From Bryum argenteum (Eukaryota > Streptophyta > Bryopsida > Bryales > Bryaceae), in the NCBI GenBank assembly GCA_037043015.1, contig CM073327.1, positions 8,724,727 to 8,788,726 of the forward strand: 64,000 nucleotides of DNA. Direction: 5' to 3'. Made by a program: the position numbers and the translations under genes. This document shows, piece after piece, positions 1 to 11,425 of this stretch (the first letter of the stretch is position 1; every line of letters starts with the position of its first letter). Below the pieces are notes generated by a model that did no database searches, had not been told where the DNA came from, and was given only the letters and a program-made list of their open reading frames with translations.

Positions 1-231
1 ATACAACGCTTGATGGTAATTGTTTGATACTTTTTCTTCGTTGATTTTGTTATGTTAGTGCTATGTACCATTTTGGAACAATTTTTTTTTAATACAATGA
101 GTACTTGTTTGTGAATAATGCAGGATTCTCAAGCGGTATCCCATAGCGTATACACCCTTTTGTTTCCGAACACGTTTCGCTTAGATGGTCCATGCCAACA
201 TTGCCATGCCAAGGAGCAGAACAATCCATAG
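1..231 (+). CDS. RWP-RK gene copy 0, 3' end only (runs off the left edge)
   Basis: Only the last bases of exon 3 (1-15) and the whole last exon (124-231, stop TAG 229-231) lie in the window. A GT donor at 16 and a TGCAG acceptor before 124 match the other family members. The last exon is 108 bp, as in every copy, and encodes the conserved tail ending LDGPCQHCHAKEQNNP. Exon 3 of the complete copies ends VQ(R/C)LM; here the preceding bases differ slightly. Whether the gene is intact cannot be judged because the DNA-binding exon lies outside the window. Assignment rests on clear sequence match to copy A at 6541-7673. Confidence 0.8.
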
Positions 232-3230
232 AACTTGAAGACTTTCAAACCACATTGTGATGAATTTCTTAGGCACTTGAAGTGGGTTTGAGGGGATAGT
301 TGAAACACTCTTGCTAGCGTTGTTGAAAGGATACGATAGGTCTCTTTGCACACATACACCAAACATGTTAGTGTGGTAATAGGAGCGGTGTAACAATGAG
401 ACTTTTGGAATTTGAACAAGTGCCATGGATTTGAATTTTATAATGTTTTTCGATCAAACTTTGAGTCCTATAAATCCTAATAATAATACATAGAATTTCA
501 ACAATTTAACTTGTAGAAATAGACGCATGACGACAATTATCACTTTAGGTGGTTCTACCGTAGAAGTAATATAATATGGATCACCTTTATGTTTAAATAT
601 GTGCGCTCATGCCGTACTACTAGAATTCAATTCAAATCAATAAGTCTTTTACAAGGACTTGAAACCAGGATTTGAAAGTACTTTAAATGGTGTGTGAGGA
701 AAAAAACACTAGTTGTCACTTTGAATAGTGATAGATTAAAAGCGTACTGGTTTGTCTTAATTTTAGCAATTTCTCGAATTCAATTATGTTGATGTTGAAG
801 AATTAGAGGTAAGAATTTTTTTTGACTTCCTTTCTAAACATGCACCTCATATTCTAAAGATATAATAATTGTTGTAAGTCATATGACAATTGCAAAGCAC
901 CCTTTGCTTGTGTCCAAGCATTTTCAAGTATGTGTGTTTCCAACATTTTCCAAGTTATTTATTGTTGGGGTTGGTGCATTGTTTGTGTGGAAACAATCAT
1001 TTCATCAACATCTCTAAATACATACTAATGAAGTTGATGTAATTATGTCTTGGAAAAACCCTTAAATGAAAAGTCTTGCCAATTACGATAGCCATCTTCA
1101 ATCTAGTGTACTTAACACTTTAGTGTGAAAATTGGACAATTAGGATGACGAATCAAAATTTTAAAGTGACTAAAATGATTTGGTAAAATTTAGGATGATT
1201 GCTCCCTTCCACAATCCACCTCCAACTCACATATGATGAATTATAACAACATGATTGTTATAATTAAGAACTATTCTACATCACAACTAGTTACTCATGT
1301 AAAGGAGCAACTAATGACATGATGCCTCTAAAGTTGGGATTATCTATAACCTCATATTACATCAACCTTCATGGAACATATAAAAAATGTCATGTAATTT
1401 CAATTCACTTAAAATGGCATCATGCCGTGTTCCATTTTTTCATACCAAAACTTGCATTTGCATGCGTAGGCAATCGTAAACTCAGTGATATCACACTTTT
1501 TTGTAAAATCACTCGTATTTGTACGATGTCAATCATATCATGTACAATCCCTTCCAAAATATGTAATGTCACGTGATATCTGGAGTGCCGTTTAGAAAAT
1601 TAAGGAGTACCGTTTAGAATATTAAAGAGTGTCGTTTAGAAAATTAAGGAGTACCGTTTAGAATATCAAAGAGTGTCGTTTAGAAAATAAGGGAGTACCG
1701 TCTAACCATACTAACGTGATATTTACGAAAGTGGGGTTTTTATTCAAAAATGTGAATCAATACATACAATTGAGTGCAATCATGAAGCTTGGTGACAGCT
1801 TTCATTATATAACAATCATGAGGTTAGGAGAATATTGCCATAAGGCCAATAATCTTGAGGAGGCTGGAAAAAACAATAGAAGTTACAAGACAATTCCTAT
1901 TCATGATATAAACTATCCTTTAGATATCGTATAGCAAACTTTTGCAATTGTCAAAATAACCTCCCGATAGTTTCACACCTTATAACCTCTATTTGAGAAT
2001 TTTACTCTAATTTCAATCATAAAGTAATGTGCCAAATTGATCTTTTAAGTCATGTTATTATATTTAAATTTTATTAATGCTGATATATTATTAATTATGG
2101 TATCTTAATATACAAAGTGGGAGAACATAGACTTTGAAAAACCCCCGATGAAAAATTCCAAATTTATTGAATTTTAGTAATTAAGGCAACAACTAAGATA
2201 GATGTGTGAAAAACTGATTGAAGATAGGAAACAATCATATTAGCTGCTCCTATTCAAATTTCCTTCCTAAACAATGCCTCAAAGCTATACAAAATAATTG
2301 GTTGCCTTACATTAATATCTTCAAATCACAAGAAGTTTTTGCTTCATATGACTACCACAACAAGAGAAGTAGAACAACATCAATCCCAGCACCAAATAGC
2401 ACCATGTACAATGGGGTACCAATCAAAACGTCGTTTTTGACTCTGCAGCCAGAAAAATTTCAGCACTGCCAACTTTGAAAGCCTCCTAAGAGCTCAAAAA
2501 CTGGTATTCTACCACAAAATTTTTAAAAAAGGTTTATCTTTAAGTTAATTACATGTATGCCAAATTTCAAGGCCAAAAGTTTCATTGAAAAAAAGTAATT
2601 CAAAATCTACCAACATTGGTAACTGCGGAATTGTTTTCACTGCTGCCAACTTTGACACCGTCCCAAAGATTGAATAAATTTTTTATGACCATGAAATTCT
2701 TGGACCAATAACCTCTTTAGGTTAAGAAGATATGAAAAAATATCCAAGGCCAAAAGATTAATACAAAAAAAGAAATCCACAATCTATCAACATGTGTAGT
2801 TGTGGGAAACAAATGGGGGAAAACATTTTGTTGCTACCAAATTTGACACCCTCCCCACGGTTGAGAGATTACTAAATAGCATCATTGTCAAGAATTGAGT
2901 ATGGCTAAGTCCATCTCCATCTAAGGGCCTAGAAATAACCAACTCTTTTACGTAAGAGTTAATCATGAACATACCGGTTCTTAAGATACAAACAAATTTA
3001 AAATTGAGAATCCTCATTGTCATTGTGCATTACTATTTAGAATTGGTATACAATATTTGTTAGGATAATTAAACAAATACACAAACTTCCTTGAATTCCA
3101 CCACAAAATAAACTCATAATACTTGCATGCAAAATACCCTATATATATTTTTTGATTGCACAGGCTAAATTCATATAATTTTGAAATGTCTATAGGTTCG
3201 TCATCCTACACTTTCAATATTCTATAAGCA
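232..3230 (+). repeat. Duplicated downstream flank of RWP-RK copy 0
   Basis: This gene-free AT-rich stretch aligns by eye with the regions following copies A (7674-9880), B (24580-26535, minus), C (30370-32378, minus), D (36240-38484, minus) and partly E (47832-48990). Shared landmarks include a stretch about 430 bases after the stop resembling the text around 7990. Short repeated phrases (AGTACCGTTTAGAA and variants) occur near 1580-1700. No coding exon or RNA gene is recognised. Homology runs continuously from the gene, so it was duplicated with it. Confidence 0.75.
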
Positions 3231-3331
3231 AAGTCATCATTGTTGGTGGTAGGATGCATTTGTAACAGCCTTAGGCTCCACCCGGGAACATTCCAAGCCC
3301 CCTCACCTCGAACTTGGTTTCAACCGTCCAC

Positions 3332-3499
3332 TCCAAGTGTATCAATGTCCCTTGGGAGGGTATCAATGTCACTGGGGAGGGTACCAGTGTCACTGGAGAG
3401 GGTATCAATGTCACTGGGGAGGGTATCAGTGTCACTGGGGAGGGTATCAGTGTCACTGGGGAGGGTATCAGTGTCACTGGGGAGGGTATCAATGTCACT
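3332..3499 (+). repeat. 21-bp minisatellite, 8 units
   Basis: Eight head-to-tail 21-bp units built on TATCAGTGTCACTGGGGAGG plus one base, with scattered substitutions and a more divergent first unit. The length is a multiple of three, so all frames stay open and create false ORFs such as repeats of VSLGRVS; there is no sign of real coding. It lies about 50 bp before the acceptor of a dead lipid phosphate phosphatase exon, at a duplication junction. The same satellite recurs at 24384-24488 and 36018-36164 on the other strand. Confidence 0.95.
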
Positions 3500-3550
3500 G
3501 TAGTGTGAACACCAGATTACAGTACCCTTCACCTCTGTTGTTTTCTGCAG

Positions 3551-3988
3551 GGCTGTTCATTGCTTACCTTTCCTACACGCAGTTCTACCCCAAGTATCTA
3601 CGCCAGAGAATGGGGTAAGCTCTTTATCTCTTTGAATTTTACATTCACAGAAGACCAAATCATTATGTTGTCTGAGCACAATAGAAGCTCTCTAGCTCTT
3701 GACATGTGAAGTTCTGTGGGCAGCGTTGTAGTAGTGGTTATATCATCATGCTTCAGTTTTCTTTGTTGTTTTTTTTCTTCCTCACTGAATTGAGTGTGCA
3801 ATTTTGTGTGCAGCTGGATATCCATATGAGTATCAGCCACAAGGAATCTCCAGGCACGGACAACACGGTCCTCACGCTCTACCGATGATGAACTCCCAAT
3901 TCAACAGCACGGTTGCTCCCTTGGGTCTCGGAAGAATGCATACGACCCGAGATATGTACCAAACGATATCGAGACAGGACGAGGCTAA
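3551..3988 (+). pseudogene. Lipid phosphate phosphatase pseudogene fragment (last two exons)
   Basis: Two segments match exons 6 and 7 of the complete gene at 41971-43942. Exon 6-like 3551-3614 is preceded by TTTTCTGCAG and followed by GTAAGC. Exon 7-like 3814-3988 encodes [10 protein letters not shown]. Exon 6 carries one extra C (a CCC run became CCCC), shifting the frame after QFYP. Exon 7 lost one A within the GLGGN segment, so the end is misread. The first five exons, with all three phosphatase motifs, are missing, and the minisatellite takes their place. A non-functional duplicate. Confidence 0.92.
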
Positions 3989-6420
3989 CAAGGGACTGTA
4001 GCTTTGAGTTTCTTTCCTTTGCTTTTGTGTATCATAGTTTCGGTTATGGAATTCAGGTGAATGATGTTTAATAATAACATAGTTTTTGGGATCACTTGGA
4101 ATGGATTTTGTTGCAGTGCCAATCAAGGTGAATAGGTTATTATGGTAATGTAAGGAGAATGGTTCCTGGACTTATCAACAAAAGATGAAGCTTCTTCAAT
4201 GAGATGTGTTGTGATTGCTTTCTGGGTGTTTCATTTTCTTTCTCTTTTTGTCATTTTTGTCAACAAAGAAACACATAAAGGGGGAAAGTGTTTTCACAAT
4301 TTGACAATTACTGTGGTGATGAAGGTTTCGGTCATCGTATTAAGGAGTCTTTAGTTCTCAGCAATGGCACTTACAGAATTCCATGTTAATTGTTATTTTC
4401 CTGAATGAAATTCATAATTTTGAAGAACACCGAAACTGTTGCCTTGGTTTACTCGAAGACGATTCCTTTGTATGCTGGATGTTGCCAACGAAAACCTTAA
4501 CAGTTCACTACATAGGAAAGGAATGAACACCTTTTTATGTGTATTAAAGCGATTGAATGTACTTGAAGTAGTGGCTCATAATATTTCAGTAGTAGATAGA
4601 AAAGACAAAGTTTTTTTTCGTGTTTTCACGTTGGTTATAAGGACTTTACTATAATAATTACAACTTTCACATGTGGCCAATATAGGTTAACCTATAACTG
4701 AACACCCTACATGGGCTATATTAGGATACCTGTAGGGTGATCAAATCTTTATTGAAACAATATAGTGACATGGACGCTTATGGGAGTGCCTTCCTGCATT
4801 TGCTCGTACCCTGGAGGAATTTTTTTCTTGGCAAAAAATCGCTCAAATCTTAGCTTTTTAAAATTTTCACAGTTCTAGGGTTTAGAATCGCTGGAAGAAT
4901 CGTTGTGACCGCTGGCTTTTGCCCCCACTCGATCTTCCATGATTGCCATCGGTGCCCACCATGCGAGTGGCCTTCACTCGCCATCTCATTAGACCAGTAG
5001 CGATTGAATAGCCTTTATCGTCCTGAGAACGTGCTAGCATCGCGAGAGTTCCCGATTAGTTTTTGCGTATGTCTCAATATTGGAAGTGTGAATGCATCTA
5101 GGTGTTTGACATTTGCTCCTATAACTGCTTTTGCCCAATGTTTGCTCTTTGAAGTATGACTACTTTTGCCTTTTTAAGTGAAACTTCCGTCATTTTGTAT
5201 GAAGCAGGTTTGAAACTCAGATGTTCATGTTTTCGAATGTGTTTGTGGAATGTGTTTGTGGAATGTTCATGATGAAACCCTAGTTTCACATGCTTGAATT
5301 TTAAAGTGGATTTGTCCATGAAATCAATGTAGTTAAATATGGGTACAATTTTCATAAAACTCGCCACATAAGCAATATTGAGTGTGGGAAGGTGCCACAC
5401 GAGTTACCATGCTTGCGTGGAAGGTGTCACAAAATTTCATCGTTCAACTTAGACGTGCAATAAATTAGTTGCCACCACGGTACAAAATAATTTGGGGTGG
5501 AAGCCACTATACATTAGGACCATTCAAACTGTTTCGCCAAAGTTACCTACACCGGCTCTTACTGTGTCGCGGCTCATGTCCCACAACAAATAGTAAAAAA
5601 AATTGTTGCTCGTAAAATAACTTAGTTTTAAATGAAGATTAGTGTTCAATGCACTTTTTACCTATTTAAATGGCTTCTAGGACTTTGAAGTAGCACTTTA
5701 CCAACAACCCATCCATAAAAGCATATAACCTTGACAACTGGTTGCAATTTACTACTACAAAATATCACTTCGAGAACAACCCATTCCTCAAAGTAATTCT
5801 GACAACTGGTTACAATCCACTTTTTTAAAATTACCCTCCTTTAATTAGTGGCTAAAAGTTGAAGGAGCCATCAAAGATTATCCTCATTAATTTATTTGTA
5901 AATTGTAACTGCTACCACATGACATGTTACAAGATTTGGTCCAGGAGAACAGAACGGTATGAAAGAGATTGTAAATCAGCAAGATATAAATCCTAAGAGC
6001 TCAATCAACCAACTTGTAGTCGATCCCAAATTTCGAGGAGTTGAAGAATACTAAAAGAATTTCTTTCTCTTTTTCTTTCTTTTTTTTTCTTCTACTTTTG
6101 GAAAGTTTGGTGAGTTAAGAACCACATTCAATTTATGGTACCTCGTTTGGATTTATAGATTGTTCACGAGAAGCTTTCAAACACGAACATTTCTTACAGT
6201 TGGTACCTAAAATTCATCTGTCGTTATGTGACACGTGGAAATCAAATAATTTCTACTTCAATAGCTGCTTGCTATCATCTTGCCCTCTTTATTACATGGG
6301 TACATTTTACCCTCCTTATTTAGAGTAGAGGCGTCCAAATTGAGCTCTTAGGAGTAAATTGTACTCGAGTACAAATTGTACTAGTGGTGTGTTCACACTA
6401 GGAGGTTGAAACTTGAGGGG
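3989..6420 (+). repeat. Duplicated flank between LPP fragment and RWP-RK copy A
   Basis: This matches, in opposite orientation, 27578-29693, 33645-35539 and 39601-41970. It contains the former 3' flank of the lipid phosphatase, a GC-richer patch near 4860-5060, then the region upstream of the RWP-RK gene with a pyrimidine tract at 6060-6095. No gene or RNA is recognised in the roughly 2.4 kb. Its boundaries follow those of the neighbouring duplicated genes. Confidence 0.7.
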
Positions 6421-6421
6421 G

Positions 6422-6430
6422 TTATATACC
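6422..6430 (+). promoter_or_regulatory. Probable TATA box of RWP-RK copy A
   Basis: TTATATACC lies about 115 bp before the ATG at 6541 within a block conserved in all copies (followed by GCTCTGT). The same TATATA is kept in copy D, but is altered in copies C and E. Assignment as the TATA box is inferred from position and conservation. Confidence 0.5.
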
Positions 6431-6540
6431 GCTCTGTTTGTGCGACATTGCGTATAGTTCCTTTCGTACTAGTTGTACTTGGTGGAGGAATGTTTGGTAC
6501 AGAATAGGTTTCGTTTTGTTTTGTAGTGTCGACAGTAGCT

Positions 6541-7673
6541 ATGGAGGATTTATACGATTACGTTAACATAGGTGAGCTTTTCTTCAATGCTCCAACTCTT
6601 GGCAGTTTATGGACCATCGCTCCAGAGGGCGCAACGATCTACGACGAAGACATCGGCGTCTATATCCAAGGTGATGATACGAAGGAGGATTGTGAAGAGC
6701 TTACGGTTGACAATGTTGTTGCAGTCGCTCGTCCGCACAAGGAGATTGTTAACACAAGCATCACGAAGGTGGATAAGCAGAATGTAGAACCGCCTGCAAA
6801 GGAAGTTCCTTCCCCTGTAGCGGCTCTTGAAGGTGTAGCGGCGCTCGAATTTGCTCCGAAGATGGCTCAACCGTATGCACCAATCATAGCACCGAAGATG
6901 GCTCCTACGCATGCGCAAGCGATGGCTCCTGTCAAAAGACTTGGCAGAAAAGTGAGTTTTTTTTCTTTTTCATTTTCGTACGCTCACGCTTTTCTAATTC
7001 GTTCCTTTTTCTTATGCTTCTAAATTATTGGTTTTACTGTATGTATACTAGCAACGTGGGAGGCGCACGCGATTGGTTCCTTTAACAATGTCGGACATAT
7101 GTCGATATTTTACGCTTAACCTATCTATCGCGGCTAGGAAGTTGGGCGTGTCGGCCTCGCACCTGAAGACAAGGATGAGAAAACTTGGCATTTGCCGTTG
7201 GCCTGGGCGTAAGGTTCTCTTCGCACCACAATCTTTTACTCGCAAAAGAAATTGCAAGTTTGTTCCTGTTGATATTTTATTTTTATTTTTTTCATACAGA
7301 TGCGAAGTCTGGAGAATGCAATGCATGCATTAGCGCACATGATTGCAGAAGGAGGAAGAGGATGTAAACTAGAGTACCTCACCAAACTCTGTGATGCACT
7401 CAAGAAAGACAAACAAGAGTACCTTGATGGTTCTCTTGCGGCTGTTCAATGCTTAATGGTAATTGTGTGAGACTTTCTCTTGGTTGATTTTGTTATGTTA
7501 GTGCTATGTACCATTTTGGAACAATTTTTTTTAATACTATGAGTGCTTGTTTGTGAATTATGCAGGTTTCTCAAGCGGTATCTCATAGCGTTTACACCCT
7601 TTTGTTTTCGAATAGGTTTCGCTTAGATGGTCCATGCCAACATTGCCATGCCAAAGAGCGGAACAATCCATAG
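6541..7673 (+). CDS. RWP-RK domain transcription factor, copy A (279 aa, intact)
   Basis: Four exons, all joined in phase 0: 6541-6951, 7052-7213, 7300-7458, 7566-7673. RWP-RK proteins are plant nuclear DNA-binding regulators; short ones with a lone domain are called RKD and act in germ cells and embryos. The domain fills exon 2 (about residues 145-191), with LTMSDICRYF, AARKLGVSASHLK and the signature RWPGRK. Residues 1-30 (MEDLYDYVNIGELFFN and on) are conserved among copies. Residues about 110-135 form an APKMAP repeat linker. Exon 3 looks helical and acidic/basic (MRSLENAMHALAHMI), and the tail is CQHCHAKE. The ATG is the first of the frame shared by all copies; a TTTGTAG just upstream could be the acceptor of a 5'UTR intron. 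No PB1 or NLP nitrate-response region is present, so RKD-like is the best class; gametophytic function is inference only. Confidence 0.9.
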
Positions 7674-9880
7674 AACTTGAAGACTTTTGAATCACATTGT
7701 GATGGATTTCTTATAGACTTCAAGTGGGTTTGAGGGGATAGTAGAAACAGTCTTACTAGCGTTGTAGAAAGGATATGAAAGGTCTTTTTTCACACATACA
7801 CCAATCATGTTGGTGTGCTAGTAGGAAGAATGTAACAATGAGACTTTTGGTAATGAGCAAGTGCCATGGATTTGGATTTTATAATACTTTCCAATCAAAC
7901 TTTGAGTCTAAATGGCTTCTATATGAAATATTTATATCACATGTTTCTTCATACATTGGAATGCTTTTGTTTTTGTACATGCTCATAGTAATACATAGAA
8001 TTTAAACAATTTAAGCTGTAGAAATTAGACACATCACCAAAGTTATCAGTTGAGGTGGTTCTACTATAGAAGTAACACAATATGGATCACCTTTATGTCT
8101 AAATATGTGTGTTCATGCTACATCATTGGAAATGGATTGAAATGAATACATCTTTTACAAGGATTCGAAACTAGGATTTGAAAGTACTTCTAAATGGTGT
8201 GTGAGGAAAAGAACACTCGTTGTGACTTTGAATAGTGAGAGATTAAGAGCGTACAAGTTTGTCTTAATTTTAGCAATTTCTCGAATTCAATTATGTTGAT
8301 ATTGAAGAATAGTGGTAAGAAATTTTTTTGACTTCCTCTCCAAACATTCACCTCATATCTTAAAGATGTAAGATTTGTTGTAAGTCATATGACAATCGCA
8401 AAGCACCCTTTGCTTGTGTTTAAATATTTTCAAGTATGTACGTTTCCAACATTTTCAAACTTATGTATAGTTAGGTTGGGTGCATTGATTGTGTGGAAAC
8501 AATTATTTCATCAACATCTCTAGATACATACTAATGAAGTTGATGTAATTATGTCTTGGAAAAACCCTTAAATGAAAATTCTTGCCAAGTATAATAGCCA
8601 TCTTCATTCTAGTGTACTTAACACTTTAGTGTGAAAATTGGTCAATTAGGATGACAAATCTAAATTTTAAAGTAACTAAAATAATTTTGATAAAATTTAG
8701 GATGATTGCTCTTTTCCACAATCCACCTCCAATTGACATATGATGAATAATGACAACATGGTTGTTATAATTAAGAACTATTCTACATCACAACTAGTTA
8801 TTCATGAAAATGAGCAACTAATGAGTAATGACATGATGCCTCTAAAGTTGGGATTATCTATAACCTCACATTAAATCAGCCTTCACGGAACATATTAAAT
8901 AATGTCACGAAAATTCAATTCCGTTAAAATGGCAACATGCCATGTTCCATTTTTCACACCAAAACTTGCATTTGCATGCCTAGGCAATCGCAAACTCAGA
9001 GATGTTACACTTTTTTGTAAAATCACTCGTATTTGTACAATGTTAATCATACCATGTACAGTTCCTTCCAAATTATGTAATGTCACGTGGTATCTCGAGT
9101 ACCGTTAGAAAATTAAGGAGTACCATTTAGAAAATCAACGAGTAGAGTACCGTTTTTAAGATTAAGGAGTACCGTTAACCATAGTAACGTGATATTAATG
9201 GAAGTGAGGTTTTATTCAAAAGTGTGAATTAATACATACAATTGAGTGTAATGAAGCTTGGTGACAACTTTCATTATATACCGATCATGAGGTCTTTAGG
9301 AGAAAATCATCATAAGGCCAATAATCTTGAGAAGGCTGGAAAAAACCTGAGAAATTACACAACAATCCCTATTCCTAATATAGATTATTCTTTAGAATAT
9401 TGTACAGCAAACTTTTGCAATTATCAAAATAACCTCCCTATAGTTTCACACCTTATAACCTCTATTTAAGAATTTGTACTCTAAATTCAATCATAAAATA
9501 ATTTAATCAGATTGATTCTTCAAGTCATGTTATTATATTAAAATTTTATTAATGTTGATATATTATCTATTATGGTATCTTGATATTCAAAGTGGGAGAC
9601 AATAGGCTTTCAAAAACCCCTGGTGAAGACTTCCAAATTTATTGAATATTAGTAATTGAGGCAAGAACTAAGATAGATGTGTGAAAAACTGATTGAAAAT
9701 CTTATTAGCTCCTCCTATTCAAATTCATTTCTAAACAATGCCCTCAAAGCTATACAAAAGAATTGGTTGCCTTACATTAATATCTTCAAATCACAAGATT
9801 TTTTTTGATTCTAACTATGACTACCACAACAAGAGAAGTAAAACAACATCAATCCTAACACCACATAGCACCATGTACAT
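7674..9880 (+). repeat. Duplicated downstream flank of RWP-RK copy A
   Basis: AT-rich, gene-free; aligns throughout with 232-2400 in the same orientation and with the minus-strand flanks of copies B, C and D. Similarity includes the ATTAAGGAGTACCGTTTAGAA phrases near 9100-9180. Similarity to the copy 0 flank fades after about 9880; the minisatellite and lipid phosphatase exons that follow copy 0 are absent here. No coding potential recognised. Confidence 0.72.
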
Positions 9881-10129
9881 AATGATAACAATATGACCTA
9901 ATTGATTGCAGATAAACAAACATATCAACAAACAGAATGAGATTCTAATAACTTCAAACCACTAAGAAAATGAGTATGCAACTCTTGTTGAAATTTTAGG
10001 AGCTTGCTATCACCACTCTTACACTATACAACCAGATCTAAGAGAAACTTCAATGCAATTTAAAATGCTCATTTAATCAGCCTATTGAACAAAGATAATA
10101 CCACCTATGATAAAATTTGTCTGGTTAAA

Positions 10130-10350
10130 TGTAACCAGTCCCTTTAGCCAGTCGATTGGGAGTACCTTAACTCCAAAAAGCCCAACCAACCATTTTATAG
10201 TCGATCTCGAATTATAAGGAGCGGTGTAACCGGATAACAAAGGATTTTTTCTTTTACATTCAAGAAGTTTGGTGGGTTGGATATTACATCCAATTTACAG
10301 AACCTCCTTCAGATTCATAGATTGTTCACAATAAGTCTTCAAACACAAAG
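10130..10350 (+). repeat. Remnant of another unit's RWP-RK upstream region
   Basis: The phrases around TAGTCGATCTCGAATTATAA, AAGTTTGGTGGGTTGGATA and ATAGATTGTTCACAATAAG match, in order, the DNA 300-550 bp upstream of copy A (about 6010-6190), but no RWP-RK exons follow. This suggests the plus-strand array once continued and lost its next gene. The DNA from 10350 to the Copia element at 10723 holds nothing recognisable. Confidence 0.6.
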
Positions 10351-10717
10351 AGGGTAAGGTTTTCTTAGTGTAAGAAAACTTACTATTTTAGGAAACTAAT
10401 AAGGTTTCTTATAGGTTACTCCTGGCCTCTCTCCATTTTATAACATAACATGTGATTTTGGCCAATTATATCACTTTTCGATTACTAGCAATAAAAAGCA
10501 CATATAACATTGATTATAAATGTTTTACTCTTTTATATCAATTGTAGAACAAATATTACCTATTTAAGAAATTTGACCACGTAGGACTGATTTAGGGTTT
10601 TGGGTCTTTATACTATCTTTGGAGCGCTACATCATAAGGGTTATGAAGTCCATACTTTGTAACACATCGAAGTTTTTTTTGCGAGCCCCTCGGGCAATTG
10701 GGCTTCTAAAAGTTAAG

Positions 10718-10722
10718 AGATG
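10718..10722. repeat. Target site duplication of Copia element (left)
   Basis: AGATG directly precedes the LTR start at 10723 and is repeated as AGATG at 17061-17065 just after the other LTR. A 5-bp duplication is usual for LTR retrotransposon integrases. Confidence 0.95.
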
Positions 10723-10949
10723 TGTTGAAGATGCAATTGAAAGCAAGGAGATTACAAAGTAAGCACCAAGAAGATAGACACAAAAGAGAGAGTCTTAGAT
10801 TGTGGGAAAGAGTATATGGAGGTACAAGGAGAGAGAAGATGAATAGTACTTCTCTCTCATAGGTCTAAAGTAGTGGAGGTATCTTACACTAGTGACTCAT
10901 CTAGCTAGAATACAAAGGAGAGCGTATGTGAGAATATTAATTCTCAACA
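10723..10949 (-). repeat. Copia 3' LTR (relative to coding strand)
   Basis: On the minus strand it begins TGTTGAGAATT and ends TTCAACA, giving the expected TG...CA ends within a short inverted repeat (TGTTGA/TCAACA). No difference from the LTR at 16834-17060 was found in a line-by-line comparison. 227 bp is short but within the Copia range. Confidence 0.95.
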
Positions 10950-11038
10950 CTCCTCCTCGCTCGACGAGGTATTATAATATAAGGTAACGCAGTGAACTGA
11001 TACAAATACGGCTAAATGCCGATGATAGTCGCCAAGTC

Positions 11039-11110
11039 GTGGACTTGGTCGACTGGATAAAACGTCGGTGGTTAACCGACCGGTCCGAGGTTCGATTCGC
11101 GATGGCCTTG
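11039..11110 (+). other. tRNA-Asn-like sequence inside the Copia element
   Basis: Read on the plus strand, opposite to the element. An A-box-like TGGTCGACTGG (11046-11056) is followed by a perfect 5-bp stem GTCGG/CCGAC enclosing the 7-base loop TGGTTAA (11064-11080), with GTT at the anticodon position. A B-box-like GGTTCGATTCG lies at 11089-11099. The T stem and acceptor stem do not pair, and the base before the anticodon is G instead of U, so it is not a functional tRNA. It may be a tRNA-derived remnant (SINE-like) captured between pol and the 3' LTR, or chance. Confidence 0.35.
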
Positions 11111-11425
11111 TCGACTGGTCGGGGAAACTCGCGGCTTGGCATGCTAGTGAGGCAGGAATAACCAGTCGGCCCAATCACCTACCTAAACCGTGACAAGATG
11201 CAAAGCACCCCAAGATGGCTAACAGACTCCATGCATGGAATCAGAAATTGCGGTTCTCACCACGACCCACCTTTTATTTGTTGCCTCATTAAAACCTTAT
11301 TTGCGAAAAACCTTGATGATGATCAAGGGAAAAAACACAAATGAAGGAAAAAGAGTACAGCTAACTTCATCAACTTTTCTCATGGTAAAACCCATTGGGA
11401 AAAATCCAGAGAAGAGTATCAAAAG

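Noticed and set aside
3240-3618. Open frames on both strands through the 21-bp repeats, giving VSLGRVS-like peptides
   Set aside because: The unit length is a multiple of three, so frames stay open automatically; all frames are open and none has introns or homology.
3706-4001. Short plus-strand ORFs over the LPP fragment
   Set aside because: These are shifted readings of dead exons 6 and 7 of the lipid phosphatase; motifs needed for activity are absent.
10944-11178. Small ORFs beside the 3' LTR of Copia (minus strand)
   Set aside because: No similarity to known proteins; the region is noncoding internal DNA with the polypurine tract and a tRNA-like relic.
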